Positions 52,302 through 61,459 of a stretch of DNA of 64,000 nt are shown piece by piece (the stretch's first letter is position 1; each line of letters starts with the position of its first letter). The stretch is from contig NZ_JAAOZT010000002.1 of assembly GCF_011947285.1 (NCBI RefSeq), forward strand, positions 558,001 to 622,000, read 5' to 3'. This DNA comes from Glaciimonas immobilis. GTDB lineage: Bacteria > Pseudomonadota > Gammaproteobacteria > Burkholderiales > Burkholderiaceae_D. Made by a program: the position numbers and the translations under genes. A model generated the notes under the pieces. That model did not search any database and had not been told where the DNA came from. It was given only the letters and a program-made list of their open reading frames with translations.

Positions 52302-52637
52302 ATGAAAAATACAATGACAAAATTATTCATGAAGGAATCCCATACCATGAACGTCGGCGAAGTACTCTCTGGCGTTGCGTTGCGCCCTTGTACTCTGCGC
52401 GTGCTGGCGGGACGGGTCTGGATTACACGCGAGGGCGACATCCACGATCATTGGCTGAGTGCCGGGGAGCGCCTGTCTATTCGGCCCGATCAACTGATTG
52501 TGGTCGAGGCTGATGGAGCGACGAGCCAGGTCGACATCGCGTGTGTCAATAACCGCGGGGCGCTTACTGCCATCATGCGGCGATTTGGCGGCGCATTGCG
52601 CCAGCCCTTTCATCCGGTGACGGGCGGTGCAGCATGA
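52302..52637 (+). CDS. DUF2917 protein
   Basis: A 111-residue protein whose ATG at 52302 is preceded by AGGTGG. The core is VGEVLSGVALRPCTLRVLAG then RVWITREGDIHDHWLSAGER, the DUF2917 signature, a cupin-like small beta fold common in betaproteobacteria. Its function is unknown. It overlaps the LysE gene by 4 bp (ATGA), so the two are translationally coupled. Divergent from the MocR regulator. Confidence 0.85.
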   Translation: MKNTMTKLFMKESHTMNVGEVLSGVALRPCTLRVLAGRVWITREGDIHDHWLSAGERLSIRPDQLIVVEADGATSQVDIACVNNRGALTAIMRRFGGALRQPFHPVTGGAA

Positions 52638-53230
52638 TTATGGAATCTTTGTTGCCGCTGGCGGTATTTGCATTTGTGTCGTCCATCACGCCGGGGCCGA
52701 ATAATATCATGCTGACATCGTCGGGAATTATGTTTGGCTTTACGCGCTCGATCCCGCACATGCTAGGAATTACGGCCGGTTTCTGCGTGTTGCTACTGAT
52801 ATGTGCTCTCGGGATTGGTAGTCTGCTGATAGCGCTGCCTTCGATCCAGGTAATTTTGAAGACGCTTGGTTCTGGATATTTACTATATTTGGCCTGGAAA
52901 CTGCGCAATATGTCATTTCAGGCAGACGTTGACCGCAACGCCAAGCCGATGTCTTTTTATAGCGCCGCGTTGTTTCAGTTTGCCAATCCTAAAGCTTGGA
53001 TAATGGCCATCACTAGTGCGTCAGCTTTCTTGCCTTTGGTAGAGCCTTTCTGGTTGGCGCTGACCCTGTATTGCGCCATATTTAGCGCGATCAACTTACC
53101 GTGTGTTAGCGTATGGGCGGGAGCGGGTTCGGTATTGCGGCGGTATCTCGCACAAACAGTCTGGCAGCGCGTGTTTTGTACTGTGATGGTCTTATTAACC
53201 ATCTATTCTGCTATTTCAATCTGGTTGTAG
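52634..53230 (+). CDS. LysE-family amino-acid exporter
   Basis: A protein of 198 residues with six predicted helices. SSITPGPNNIMLTSSGIMFG near residues 14-33 is the LysE/RhtB motif; GSGYLLYLAWKLRNM and FQFANPKAWIMAITSASAFL are further signature stretches. These carriers export amino acids or derivatives by proton exchange. Coupled to the DUF2917 gene. With the MocR regulator, RidA and aminotransferase genes nearby, it suggests amino-acid overflow control; substrate unknown. Confidence 0.92.
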   Translation: MIMESLLPLAVFAFVSSITPGPNNIMLTSSGIMFGFTRSIPHMLGITAGFCVLLLICALGIGSLLIALPSIQVILKTLGSGYLLYLAWKLRNMSFQADVDRNAKPMSFYSAALFQFANPKAWIMAITSASAFLPLVEPFWLALTLYCAIFSAINLPCVSVWAGAGSVLRRYLAQTVWQRVFCTVMVLLTIYSAISIWL

Positions 53231-53544
53231 GATCTAATTGCCCGCGATGGTGACGGCCTGAAATTGCCGCATAATTGAACATTTTTTAGTACCGTTAGTG
53301 CGGCAAATTCTGTGCTGACTTTATGTCCGGTGAGAATGGCACCATCCGATGTCAAAGCCGATACCGCGCAAAATTGCCACCGGTTTACATGCATAATGTG
53401 TATTAGGTTAAGCTCGGCCTGGTTATTATTGATGCTAATCATGTACTTTTTGCGCAAAACGAAGATACTTTTGAGATAATCACCGCCTTGCTGCCGGTAC
53501 ATCGGCATAGCCGTATTTTTTATTTGTCTATATTGGAGTGAAAG
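53231..53544. other. Intergenic region, no gene called
   Basis: These 314 bp lie between the LysE and RidA genes, same strand. A minus-strand open frame overlaps both neighbours and is not called. A promoter for RidA is likely near 53500. Confidence 0.4.
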
Positions 53545-54003
53545 ATGTCCGTTTACGAAAAACTGAAAGCCCTGAATATCACATTGCCTGCGGTCGCGGC
53601 ACCGGCTGCGGCGTACGTAATGTATGCCCAAACTGGCAATACTGTTTTCCTTTCAGGCCATTTGGCCAAAAAAGATGGGAAAGTGTGGGTTGGTCAGTTG
53701 GGCAAGAATACGACTACCGAAGAAGGTAAAGAAGCTGCCCGCGGTATCGCCATTGAATTAATGGCTACGCTGCAAGCGGCATGCGATGGCGATCTGGGCC
53801 GCGTAAAACGTATCGTCAAATTGATGAGTCTGGTTAATTCAACTGGCGATTTTACCGAACAGCATCTGGTCACGAACGGTGCCTCAGAATTACTCGCGGA
53901 AGTATTTGGCGATGCGGGTAAACATGCACGCTCCGCATTTGGTGTGGCGCAAATCCCTCTTGGCGCTTGTGTTGAAATTGAATTGATCGCGGAAATTAAC
54001 TAG
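53545..54003 (+). CDS. RidA/YjgF-family protein
   Basis: A protein of 152 residues, ATG with GGAGTGAAAG upstream. It follows the YjgF plan of the longer (about 150-residue) subgroup: YEKLKALNITLPAVAAPAAA, GNTVFLSGHLAKKDGK, GVAQIPLGACVEIELIAEI. The catalytic Arg that the RidA enamine deaminases carry near the C-terminus is not at its usual place (the motif reads ARSAFGVAQIPLGACVEIE), so imine hydrolysis is uncertain. It lies 80 bp upstream of the aminotransferase gene and may act on its 2-aminoacrylate by-products. Confidence 0.88.
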   Translation: MSVYEKLKALNITLPAVAAPAAAYVMYAQTGNTVFLSGHLAKKDGKVWVGQLGKNTTTEEGKEAARGIAIELMATLQAACDGDLGRVKRIVKLMSLVNSTGDFTEQHLVTNGASELLAEVFGDAGKHARSAFGVAQIPLGACVEIELIAEIN

Positions 54004-54083
54004 ATTTTGTACGTTTTATGATTGGACAGTCATCACTCCGTGATCGATGTTGCAATCGTTAATACCGATAAAAGAGAGCAGTA

Positions 54084-55277
54084 ATGAAAATTGAGAATCC
54101 AAACGCGTTGACATGGCATTTTTCGGAACGCGCACAAAAACTGCAAGGTTCCGCTATTCGCGAAATTCTAAAAATAACCATGCGGCCGGAAGTGATCTCT
54201 TTCGCGGGCGGACTGCCGTCTCCAGCCACTTTTCCTATCGAGGAAATGAAAGTTGCGTTCGATAAGGTCCTCACGCAACAGGGCAAAGTTGCGTTGCAAT
54301 ACGGCCCCACCGACGGCTATGCGCCATTGCGCGAGTGGGTCGCCAATTCATTGTCGATTAACGGTTCGAAGATTTCGATGGACCAGGTGTTAATGGTTTC
54401 GGGTTCGCAGCAAGGATTGGATTTGCTGGGTAAAGTCCTGATCGACGAAGGCAGTAAAATATTGGTCGAGACACCAAGTTATCTCGGAGCGTTGCAGGCG
54501 TTTTCGTTATACGGCCCTGATTTTGTTTCAGTGCCGACTGACGATGGCGGTTTGATACCTGACGAGGTCGCTACCCTCGGCAAAGGCGCACGCCTGTTAT
54601 ATTCGCTGCCTAATTTTCAAAATCCGACCGGCCGTACCATGTCGGTAGAACGCCGCCAGACATTGGTCGACATCTGTGCACGATTAAACCTGCCGCTGAT
54701 TGAAGACGATCCTTATGGCGCGCTTAGCTATCGTAGTGAGCCGCTGCCAAAGATGCTGAACATGAACCCAGACGGCGTGATTTACATGGGTTCGTTCTCT
54801 AAAGTATTAACCCCGGGTATCCGTCTCGGGTATGTTGTCGCACCGCGTGCGTTAGTCGACAAGATGGAACAAGCCAAACAAGCGACCGATTTGCATACCG
54901 CGCAACTGACGCAAATGGTGGTGCATGAAGTTGTTAAGGACGGTTTTCTTGATACGCATATTCCGACTATTCGGCAGCTATATTCCGATCAATGCGATGC
55001 CATGCTGGCAGCGCTGACCACGTATTTTCCAAGCAGTGCCACCTGGACTCGGCCTGAAGGCGGGATGTTCATTTGGGTCACGTTGCCTAAGCATATCGAC
55101 ACCATGAAGTTGCTGGATGAAGCGATCAAACAGCACGTAGCGTTTGTGCCGGGTGCGCCGTTTTTTGCGAACACGCCGCAATCGAATACCTTGCGCTTAA
55201 GCTTTGTGACAGTACCTCCAGCAAAGATTCGTGAAGGCATTGAAATTTTAGGCAAGTTGATCGCTGCCAAATTGTAA
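54084..55277 (+). CDS. PLP-dependent class I/II aminotransferase (LysN/2-aminoadipate-type)
   Basis: A protein of 397 residues, fold type I. The PLP lysine lies in YMGSFSKVLTPGIRLGYV (near residue 240), with Asn and Asp/Tyr pockets in LPNFQNPTGRTMSVERRQ and LIEDDPYGAL. The N-terminus FSERAQKLQGSAIREILKIT and ISFAGGLPSPATFP are typical of the LysN/ArAT-like group that acts on aromatic, branched or aminoadipate amino acids. It follows RidA. The amino acid actually used cannot be told from sequence. Confidence 0.92.
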   Translation: MKIENPNALTWHFSERAQKLQGSAIREILKITMRPEVISFAGGLPSPATFPIEEMKVAFDKVLTQQGKVALQYGPTDGYAPLREWVANSLSINGSKISMDQVLMVSGSQQGLDLLGKVLIDEGSKILVETPSYLGALQAFSLYGPDFVSVPTDDGGLIPDEVATLGKGARLLYSLPNFQNPTGRTMSVERRQTLVDICARLNLPLIEDDPYGALSYRSEPLPKMLNMNPDGVIYMGSFSKVLTPGIRLGYVVAPRALVDKMEQAKQATDLHTAQLTQMVVHEVVKDGFLDTHIPTIRQLYSDQCDAMLAALTTYFPSSATWTRPEGGMFIWVTLPKHIDTMKLLDEAIKQHVAFVPGAPFFANTPQSNTLRLSFVTVPPAKIREGIEILGKLIAAKL

Positions 55278-55307
55278 TGGCACAACATTTAAATTAGCGC
55301 TGGAAGC

Positions 55308-55343
55308 CCACTGACCAGCCTCGATTGGGGCGCTGGTCGGTGG
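55308..55343. terminator. Long hairpin between convergent genes (no T-run)
   Basis: CCACTGACCAGC (55308-55319) pairs with GCTGGTCGGTGG (55332-55343), with one G-T wobble and a 12-nt loop. It lies between the aminotransferase and the minus-strand lipoprotein gene. The T-run of a classic terminator is absent, so function as a terminator is uncertain. Confidence 0.45.
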
Positions 55344-55409
55344 ATCAGTTATGCTTTAGGGAAAGTTGCAAACCGTAGCTTCGGCCACGCATAAAATCTC
55401 GATTTAACT

Positions 55410-55775
55410 TCAGTACTCTAAGCGCCACCCGCCAGCCTTCAGGCAGGAATTAACTGCATCTTCCCTTCGTGCACCATTTACATCGCTTTGCGAATACGAT
55501 GGCGGCAAATACATGCCCGGCGTCGTATTGCAAACTACGGGACTATTTCTGTCGTCATTTAATCTACGGCAGTTAGTAGTGGAGGGACTTTGATAGCCTG
55601 GATTAAGCTGGTTAACGATTATCGTCGGATAAATTTGAGCTGCCTGCTTTTCGCACGACAGCTTATCGCGATAAAAATCGCTCTCACCTTTATAGGGATG
55701 CTTCCAGGTTGCACAACCTGAAAGCGTCGTCAATACTAGTAAGGCGATCACGCCTAAATAGACTTTATGCAGCAC
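55410..55775 (-). CDS. Small lipoprotein
   Basis: A 121-residue protein starting with GTG at 55775 (AAGGAA 5-8 bases upstream). Its N-terminus is MLHKVYLGVIALLVLTTLSG followed by CATW, a lipobox with Cys at residue 21. The mature part contains five more cysteines (KLSCEKQAAQIYP, TNCRRLNDDRNSPVVCNTT, NSCLKAGGWRLEY), implying disulfides. No known domain. Placed between the aminotransferase and parC genes; own promoter likely. Confidence 0.75.
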   Translation of the reverse strand: MLHKVYLGVIALLVLTTLSGCATWKHPYKGESDFYRDKLSCEKQAAQIYPTIIVNQLNPGYQSPSTTNCRRLNDDRNSPVVCNTTPGMYLPPSYSQSDVNGARREDAVNSCLKAGGWRLEY

Positions 55776-55827
55776 AACCGTTTTCCTTAAGAGTGGAGTT
55801 GCCGTTGAGAACCGCTTATTGCGCGCA

Positions 55828-58146
55828 TTATACCAACGGCGTTAATGTCAACGGCTTAAGTCTTGATTCTAGCAGTTTTCCTTTGCGCGCCCGTTTGCCA
55901 ATATGCGGTATCAGTCCATTTGCCGATAGTGAGATATCTTGCGCTTTGCCACCGCGTCCAATGCCGGAGACCATCACCCCGCGTTGACTGACAGGCTGCG
56001 CGGCGAGTAGTTTTTCTGCGCCTTCCAACTCCATCAAAATGACACCTCGACCGCCATTAGTGAGGGTTTTGCATTCGTCGAGGCCAAACACCAGCAGCCG
56101 TCCTTTTTCAGACAAGCACGCAACGGCGCTGGCGTTAGCACCGATAGGGCGCGGTGGCAGCGATATATCGCCATCTTCCAGCGTGATATAGGCTTTGCCG
56201 GCTTTAACGCGGCTCAGCATATCGCCAACTTTGGCAGTAAATCCGTAACCACCGGAAGAAGCAAGCAATAGCGTCACGTCTGCCGAAGCTGCAAAGTAAT
56301 GCAAGATGCTACTACCATTAGCCAGGTCGATGAGCGTAGTGATAGGTATGCCATCGCCGCGCGCATTGGGCAGAGAGGCGACCGGCACTGAGTAAACCCG
56401 GCCATTCGAGCCGAACACCAGCAGGTTATCGACCGTGCGGCATTCGAACGCGCCGTACATTGCATCTCCTGCCTTAAAGGTGAACTGCGCCGCATCCTGG
56501 GTGTGGCCGTTCCGTGCGCGTATCCATCCTTTTTGCGACACGATGACGGTGACCGGCTCATCGATGACTTTGGTTTCTACTACCGCTTTTTCTGCAGCCT
56601 CGATCAATGTGCGTCGGGCATCGCCAAACTGCTTTTGATCTGCTTCGATTTCTTTGATGACCAGGCGTTTTAGCGAGGAGGGGTTTTCCAGCAAATCCTG
56701 AAGGCCTTTCTTCTCGTCACGCAAGGTCGCCAGCTCTTGCTGGATCTTGATCGTTTCGAGTCTGGCTAACTGGCGCAGACGGATTTCCAGAATATCTTCG
56801 GCCTGACGATCGGATAGCTTGAATGCCTCCATCAATGCAGGTTTCGGCTCGTCCGACCCACGAATAATTTTGATGACCTTATCGATATTGAGCAGAATCG
56901 CTTCGCGACCTTCCAAAATATGAATCCGGTCTTCTACTTTTTGTAGCTTAAATCGCGAGCGGCGGGTAATCGTTGCGAACCGGAACTGAATCCATTCGCG
57001 CAAAATCATGCCCAACCCTTTTTGGCGCGGCCGGCCATCGCCACCGATCATCACCAGATTGATCGAAGCGCTGCTCTCTAATGAGGTATGCGCCAACAGC
57101 ATGTTGGTGAATTCGGTCTGGTCGATATTTTTAGACTTTGGCTCGAACACCAGTCGCACCGGCGCATCACGTCCAGATTCGTCACGGACCGCATCCAATA
57201 CCGACAAAATGGTTTGTTTGAGCGCCATTTGGTCCGGACTCAGCGATTTTTTGCCGAGCTTGATCTTGGGATTGGTAATCTCTTCAATTTCTTCCAGCAC
57301 CTTTTGCGACGAAGTATTGGGCGGCAACTCGGTAACGACAACCTGCCATTGACCGCGCGCCAACTCTTCAATTTTCCAGCAGGCGCGTACTTTAAGACTG
57401 CCGCGACCCACCTCATACATGTCAGCAATTGCCGCGGCACTGCTGATAATCTGGCCGCCACCGGGAAAGTCTGGCCCGGGAATCAAGGCCATCAATTCGG
57501 CATGCGTTAAATCAGGATTACGTATCAACGCAACCGCCGCCTTCGCGACTTCGGTAAGGTTATGCGAAGGGATTTCTGTTGCCAGACCGACCGCAATCCC
57601 GGACGCGCCGTTTAGCAACACAAACGGTAAACGTCCAGGCAGCAGTTTAGGTTCTACGGTGGAGCCGTCGTAGTTCGGCTGAAAATCAACCGTTCCCATG
57701 TCGATTTCTTCAAGCAACAACCGGGCAATTGGCGTAAGCCGCGCCTCGGTATATCGCATCGCTGCCGCGCCATCGCCATCGCGTGAGCCAAAGTTGCCCT
57801 GACCGTCAATCAACGGATAACGCAGCGAGAAGTCCTGCGCCATGCGCACCAGCGCATCATAGACCGACTGGTCACCATGCGGATGCAGCTTACCCAATAC
57901 ATCACCCACCACAGCAGCCGATTTGCGTGGTTTGGCATTTGCGTTCAGCCCGAGCTCGTTCATCGCATACAAAATGCGGCGCTGAACCGGCTTCTGGCCG
58001 TCAGAGACATCGGGCAAAGCGCGCCCCTTGACTACCGAAATAGCGTAGTCCAGATAGGCGCGTTCTGCGAAGGTTGCGAGAGTTAGTGATTCACTAGATT
58101 CGCCGTCAGGTGGCGGCAGGTCAAACAGATCGTTTTGTTCAGTCAT
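55828..58146 (-). CDS. parC: DNA topoisomerase IV subunit A
   Basis: A protein of 772 residues. The breakage-reunion domain carries the quinolone-resistance region ([20 protein letters not shown]) and catalytic Tyr132 in [11 protein letters not shown]. The coiled tower, GyrA-like C-terminal pinwheel and tail are present. The position matching Escherichia coli ParC Ser80 is Gln93 and the next residue is Ser94. It decatenates replicated chromosomes together with ParE. It is downstream of the transglycosylase gene, 27 bp away, same strand. Confidence 0.96.
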   Translation of the reverse strand: MTEQNDLFDLPPPDGESSESLTLATFAERAYLDYAISVVKGRALPDVSDGQKPVQRRILYAMNELGLNANAKPRKSAAVVGDVLGKLHPHGDQSVYDALVRMAQDFSLRYPLIDGQGNFGSRDGDGAAAMRYTEARLTPIARLLLEEIDMGTVDFQPNYDGSTVEPKLLPGRLPFVLLNGASGIAVGLATEIPSHNLTEVAKAAVALIRNPDLTHAELMALIPGPDFPGGGQIISSAAAIADMYEVGRGSLKVRACWKIEELARGQWQVVVTELPPNTSSQKVLEEIEEITNPKIKLGKKSLSPDQMALKQTILSVLDAVRDESGRDAPVRLVFEPKSKNIDQTEFTNMLLAHTSLESSASINLVMIGGDGRPRQKGLGMILREWIQFRFATITRRSRFKLQKVEDRIHILEGREAILLNIDKVIKIIRGSDEPKPALMEAFKLSDRQAEDILEIRLRQLARLETIKIQQELATLRDEKKGLQDLLENPSSLKRLVIKEIEADQKQFGDARRTLIEAAEKAVVETKVIDEPVTVIVSQKGWIRARNGHTQDAAQFTFKAGDAMYGAFECRTVDNLLVFGSNGRVYSVPVASLPNARGDGIPITTLIDLANGSSILHYFAASADVTLLLASSGGYGFTAKVGDMLSRVKAGKAYITLEDGDISLPPRPIGANASAVACLSEKGRLLVFGLDECKTLTNGGRGVILMELEGAEKLLAAQPVSQRGVMVSGIGRGGKAQDISLSANGLIPHIGKRARKGKLLESRLKPLTLTPLV

Positions 58147-58173
58147 GAAGTTTCAGAGGATTATTCGTTTGGT

Positions 58174-59055
58174 TTATTCGATGATCGATTGCACGGCGTC
58201 AGGCAATGCTCGACGCCCTGGAATGACTAAATGAATGCGTGGTCGCCTGGCGCTTCTTGCGCCGCCCTGACTGGCATTTGCCACTCTGCTCGTGGTGTCA
58301 AATTGTGCTTCAGGACTAGCTTCAAGGGTTGCTTCGCGTTTTATTTCACGCTGTTGCGCCGGTCTGTATAGTTGGTAAAACTGCGCAACAACCTGTACAT
58401 AATTGCGCGTTTCCGGGAAGGGCGGAATCTGATTTTTATATTTTCTGACTGCGCCTTCTCCCGCATTGTAAGAGGCGATCACCAGGTCCTGCTTGAACGG
58501 AAACATCAATAACAAATCGCGCAAATAGCGTGCGCCTAGTCGTATGTTAGTACGTGGGTCGGTCAGTTTTTGCTGAATTGATTTTTTCTGGTCACCGGTG
58601 ACGCCGTAGCGTTCGGCCGTATCAGGCATAATTTGCATGAGGCCGACAGCGCCTTTGGGCGAAACAGCGGTGGGGTTAAAACCGGATTCTGCCGCCATCA
58701 CCGCTTTTAACAGTGCGGGTTCCAAAGCAAACTCTTTGGCGGCCTGATTCACAAAGGTTTCAAATTTTTTCAGTCCAGGATGCTGCGACAAATTACGATA
58801 GAGCGGCGTGCGGGTAACATTTAAATCAGACGCCGCCGATCGGTCACCAGGGTGCGGAGAAAATTTCGACGAGTCAAATGTTGCATTCCCGCGTACATAG
58901 AGTTTATAGCGCGGATCAAGCTTTTCAGTAGCAAAATGACCGGTGCCTTGCTCGTCGACAAAACCATAGATATCGGCACGCGCGTCGACACTTACCAGTG
59001 CTGACATGATTGCCAGCGATAGTAAAAGTCGACGTATGGGTGCCAATAAATTCAT
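58174..59055 (-). CDS. Lytic transglycosylase with N-terminal DUF4124 domain
   Basis: A protein of 293 residues. Its signal peptide is residues 1-27. The short DUF4124 motif (IYGFVDEQGTGHFATEKLDP) is followed near residues 105-245 by the SLT domain: VMAAESGFNPTAVSPKGAVG then LMQIMPDTAERYGV, with catalytic Glu in AESGF and the later ASYNAGEGAVRKYKNQIPPF. The C-terminal 50 residues are Arg/Ala-rich and unstructured. It cleaves peptidoglycan in the periplasm. Its ATG overlaps the parE stop by one base (TAATG), so it is translationally coupled to parE, with parC next. Confidence 0.93.
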   Translation of the reverse strand: MNLLAPIRRLLLSLAIMSALVSVDARADIYGFVDEQGTGHFATEKLDPRYKLYVRGNATFDSSKFSPHPGDRSAASDLNVTRTPLYRNLSQHPGLKKFETFVNQAAKEFALEPALLKAVMAAESGFNPTAVSPKGAVGLMQIMPDTAERYGVTGDQKKSIQQKLTDPRTNIRLGARYLRDLLLMFPFKQDLVIASYNAGEGAVRKYKNQIPPFPETRNYVQVVAQFYQLYRPAQQREIKREATLEASPEAQFDTTSRVANASQGGARSARRPRIHLVIPGRRALPDAVQSIIE

Positions 59056-61043
59056 TAGATATCGGCCTCGGTCTCATTTCCATGCTCTTCGATCCAGGCC
59101 CGGCGTGCTGAAGCTTCGCCTTTACCCATGAGCATGTTGAAGCGATTTTCCGACGCTTCCAGATTGAACGCGCCTAACGATATCGGCAGCAAGCGACGGG
59201 TATCCGGATTCATCGTGGTTTCCCATAATTGTCCGGCGTTCATTTCACCTAAACCTTTAAAGCGTGAAATGGTCCATGAGCCATCTTTGACGCCATCTTT
59301 GCGCAACTTATCTTCGATCGCGGTGAGTTCACCGTTATCTAAAGCGTAAATTTTTTGGGCCGGTTTTTTGCCTCGCGCTGGCGCATCAACCCGGAACAGT
59401 GGCGGTCGAGCGACACAAATATGGCCTCGATCGATTAGTTGTGGGAAGTGACGGAAAAATAGCGTCAACAGTAGCACCTGAATATGGGACCCATCAACAT
59501 CAGCATCTGACAGGATACAGATTTTGCCATAACGCAGTGTCGTGAAATCCACAATGTCGTTTTTGCTATGGGGATCAATCCCGATAGCGACCGCCATATC
59601 GTGAATTTCGTTATTAGCGAACAAACGGTCGCGCTCGGTCTCCCAAGAGTTGAGCACTTTGCCGCGCAACGGCAAAATTGCCTGAAATTCTTTGTCGCGG
59701 CCCATTTTGGCAGAACCGCCCGCAGAGTCACCCTCGACCAGAAATAGCTCGTTGCGTTTAATATCGCTGGATTCGCAGTCGGTGAGTTTGCCGGGCAAAA
59801 CGGCGATGCCGGAAGTTTTCTTCTTTTCAACCTTCTGGGTCGAGCGCAAACGATTTTGCGCTTGCTTGATGACCAGTTCGGCCAGTTTTTTGCCATATTC
59901 GACGTGATGGTTCAGCCATAACTCAAGCGCTGGCTTGGTATAGGTTGATATCAGTCGGACCGCATCGCGCGAGTTCAGCCGCTCTTTGATTTGACCCTGA
60001 AACTGAGGGTCTAATACCTTTGCCGACAGTACAAACGAGACGCGGGCGAACACATCCTCAGGCAATAGCTTGACCCCTTTAGGCAACAGAGAATGCATAT
60101 CGACGAAATTTTTGACCGCGCCGAACAAGCCTTCGCGCAAACCGGATTCGTGGGTGCCGCCTGCCGACGTTGGTATGAGATTGACGTACGATTCGCGTAC
60201 GATGCCGCCGTCTTCGGTCCAGGCGACGACCCAGGCTGCACCTTCGCCCTCGGCAAATCCTTCGGTCTCGGCGGTAGCGTATTGCTCACCTTCAAATAAC
60301 GGGATCAATGGCTCAGAACTAGACGATTGCGCTAGCGATTCCATCAGATAGCCGCGCAGGCCTTGATCGTATTGCCAGGTTTGGCTATCGTTGGTTTTGG
60401 CGTTCAGCAACGTGACTTTGACACCCGGCAGCAATACCGCTTTGGAGCGCAGCAAGCGCTGCAATTCCGGTTGGGAAATGGCAGGGGAGTCAAAATACTT
60501 CGGATCCGGCCATGCAGTCACCCGGGTGCCGGACTTTTTATCGTCGCGATTCTGTGGGCGGGTGGTTAACTTTTCAATCAGGTCACCGCCGGAGAATGCC
60601 AGTTGATGGACGCCGCCTTCGCGCCATACCGTGATTTCTAGCCGGGTAGAGAGCGCGTTCGTGACCGATACGCCCACGCCATGGAGGCCGCCTGAGAACG
60701 CATACGCGCCGCCGCTACCTTTATCAAACTTGCCGCCAGCATGCAGGCGCGTAAAAACGATTTCGACGGTCGGGACTTTTTCTTCCGGGTGCATGCCGAC
60801 CGGGATACCGCGGCCGTCGTCTTCCACGCTGACGCTACCATCCGTATTAATAGTAACGAGTATATTTTTGCAATAACCGCCAAGCGCCTCATCGGAGGCG
60901 TTATCAATCACCTCTTGAATAATATGCAGCGGATTTTCGGTGCGCGTGTACATGCCGGGACGTTGTTTGACCGGCTCCAGTCCCTTGAGGACGCGGATGG
61001 ATGATTCACTATAGTCTGAAAGCGGAATTTTTTTAGTTGCCAT
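59055..61043 (-). CDS. parE: DNA topoisomerase IV subunit B
   Basis: A protein of 662 residues. The GHKL ATPase carries EVIDNASDEALGG, VEDDGRGIPVG and GGLHGVGVSVTNAL. The transducer domain follows. TOPRIM contains LFLVEGDSAGGSAKMGRDKE and LSDADVDGSHIQVLLLTLFF. The C-terminus ISRFKGLGEMNAGQLWETTM is complete. It powers decatenation together with ParC. The start ATG at 61043 is near a weak site. It is the first gene of a three-gene unit with a transglycosylase and parC. Confidence 0.96.
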   Translation of the reverse strand: MATKKIPLSDYSESSIRVLKGLEPVKQRPGMYTRTENPLHIIQEVIDNASDEALGGYCKNILVTINTDGSVSVEDDGRGIPVGMHPEEKVPTVEIVFTRLHAGGKFDKGSGGAYAFSGGLHGVGVSVTNALSTRLEITVWREGGVHQLAFSGGDLIEKLTTRPQNRDDKKSGTRVTAWPDPKYFDSPAISQPELQRLLRSKAVLLPGVKVTLLNAKTNDSQTWQYDQGLRGYLMESLAQSSSSEPLIPLFEGEQYATAETEGFAEGEGAAWVVAWTEDGGIVRESYVNLIPTSAGGTHESGLREGLFGAVKNFVDMHSLLPKGVKLLPEDVFARVSFVLSAKVLDPQFQGQIKERLNSRDAVRLISTYTKPALELWLNHHVEYGKKLAELVIKQAQNRLRSTQKVEKKKTSGIAVLPGKLTDCESSDIKRNELFLVEGDSAGGSAKMGRDKEFQAILPLRGKVLNSWETERDRLFANNEIHDMAVAIGIDPHSKNDIVDFTTLRYGKICILSDADVDGSHIQVLLLTLFFRHFPQLIDRGHICVARPPLFRVDAPARGKKPAQKIYALDNGELTAIEDKLRKDGVKDGSWTISRFKGLGEMNAGQLWETTMNPDTRRLLPISLGAFNLEASENRFNMLMGKGEASARRAWIEEHGNETEADI

Positions 61044-61459
61044 GCAATTCTGTTTGGGGAGCGATGAAAATGTTTGTTTTCGATAAATAAATACAAAAAA
61101 ACAAGTATTATCTAAAGGCGGAATTAGTGTCCTGTGCGCATTCTAATGAAGTTTTCGGAAAAATTGCGAAAGAGACAGCTTCTACTTATAAGTACTTATT
61201 TACGATCTTACTGCGCAGACCTGAGCTGATACTAAGTCAATAGATTCGGATTCCGATCTTTCTTTTCTGTAAATGCCTAGTTATTGTCATTTAAGTCATT
61301 ACAACATACTGATTTTCGTAAGCCATTATATTAAGACACTTCTCATAATATATGAGGACGGGCAAAAATTGAAAGAGTAGGCGCCTGGGAGCCACCCGAC
61401 TGATCAGACCCAATACTTATACAAATAGCTTGCTGGCATCAAGCTTTGGAGATTACAGC
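61044..61459. other. Divergent intergenic region, nothing recognised
   Basis: These 416 bp lie between parE (minus) and the pseudo-receiver gene (plus). They must hold both promoters. An AT-rich block near 61080-61210 contains the palindrome AAGTACTT. No gene or hairpin of note was found. Confidence 0.45.

Noticed and set aside
53203-53631. Minus-strand open frame of 142 codons
   Set aside because: It overlaps the LysE and RidA genes on the opposite strand. The central part reads smoothly but has no recognised family.
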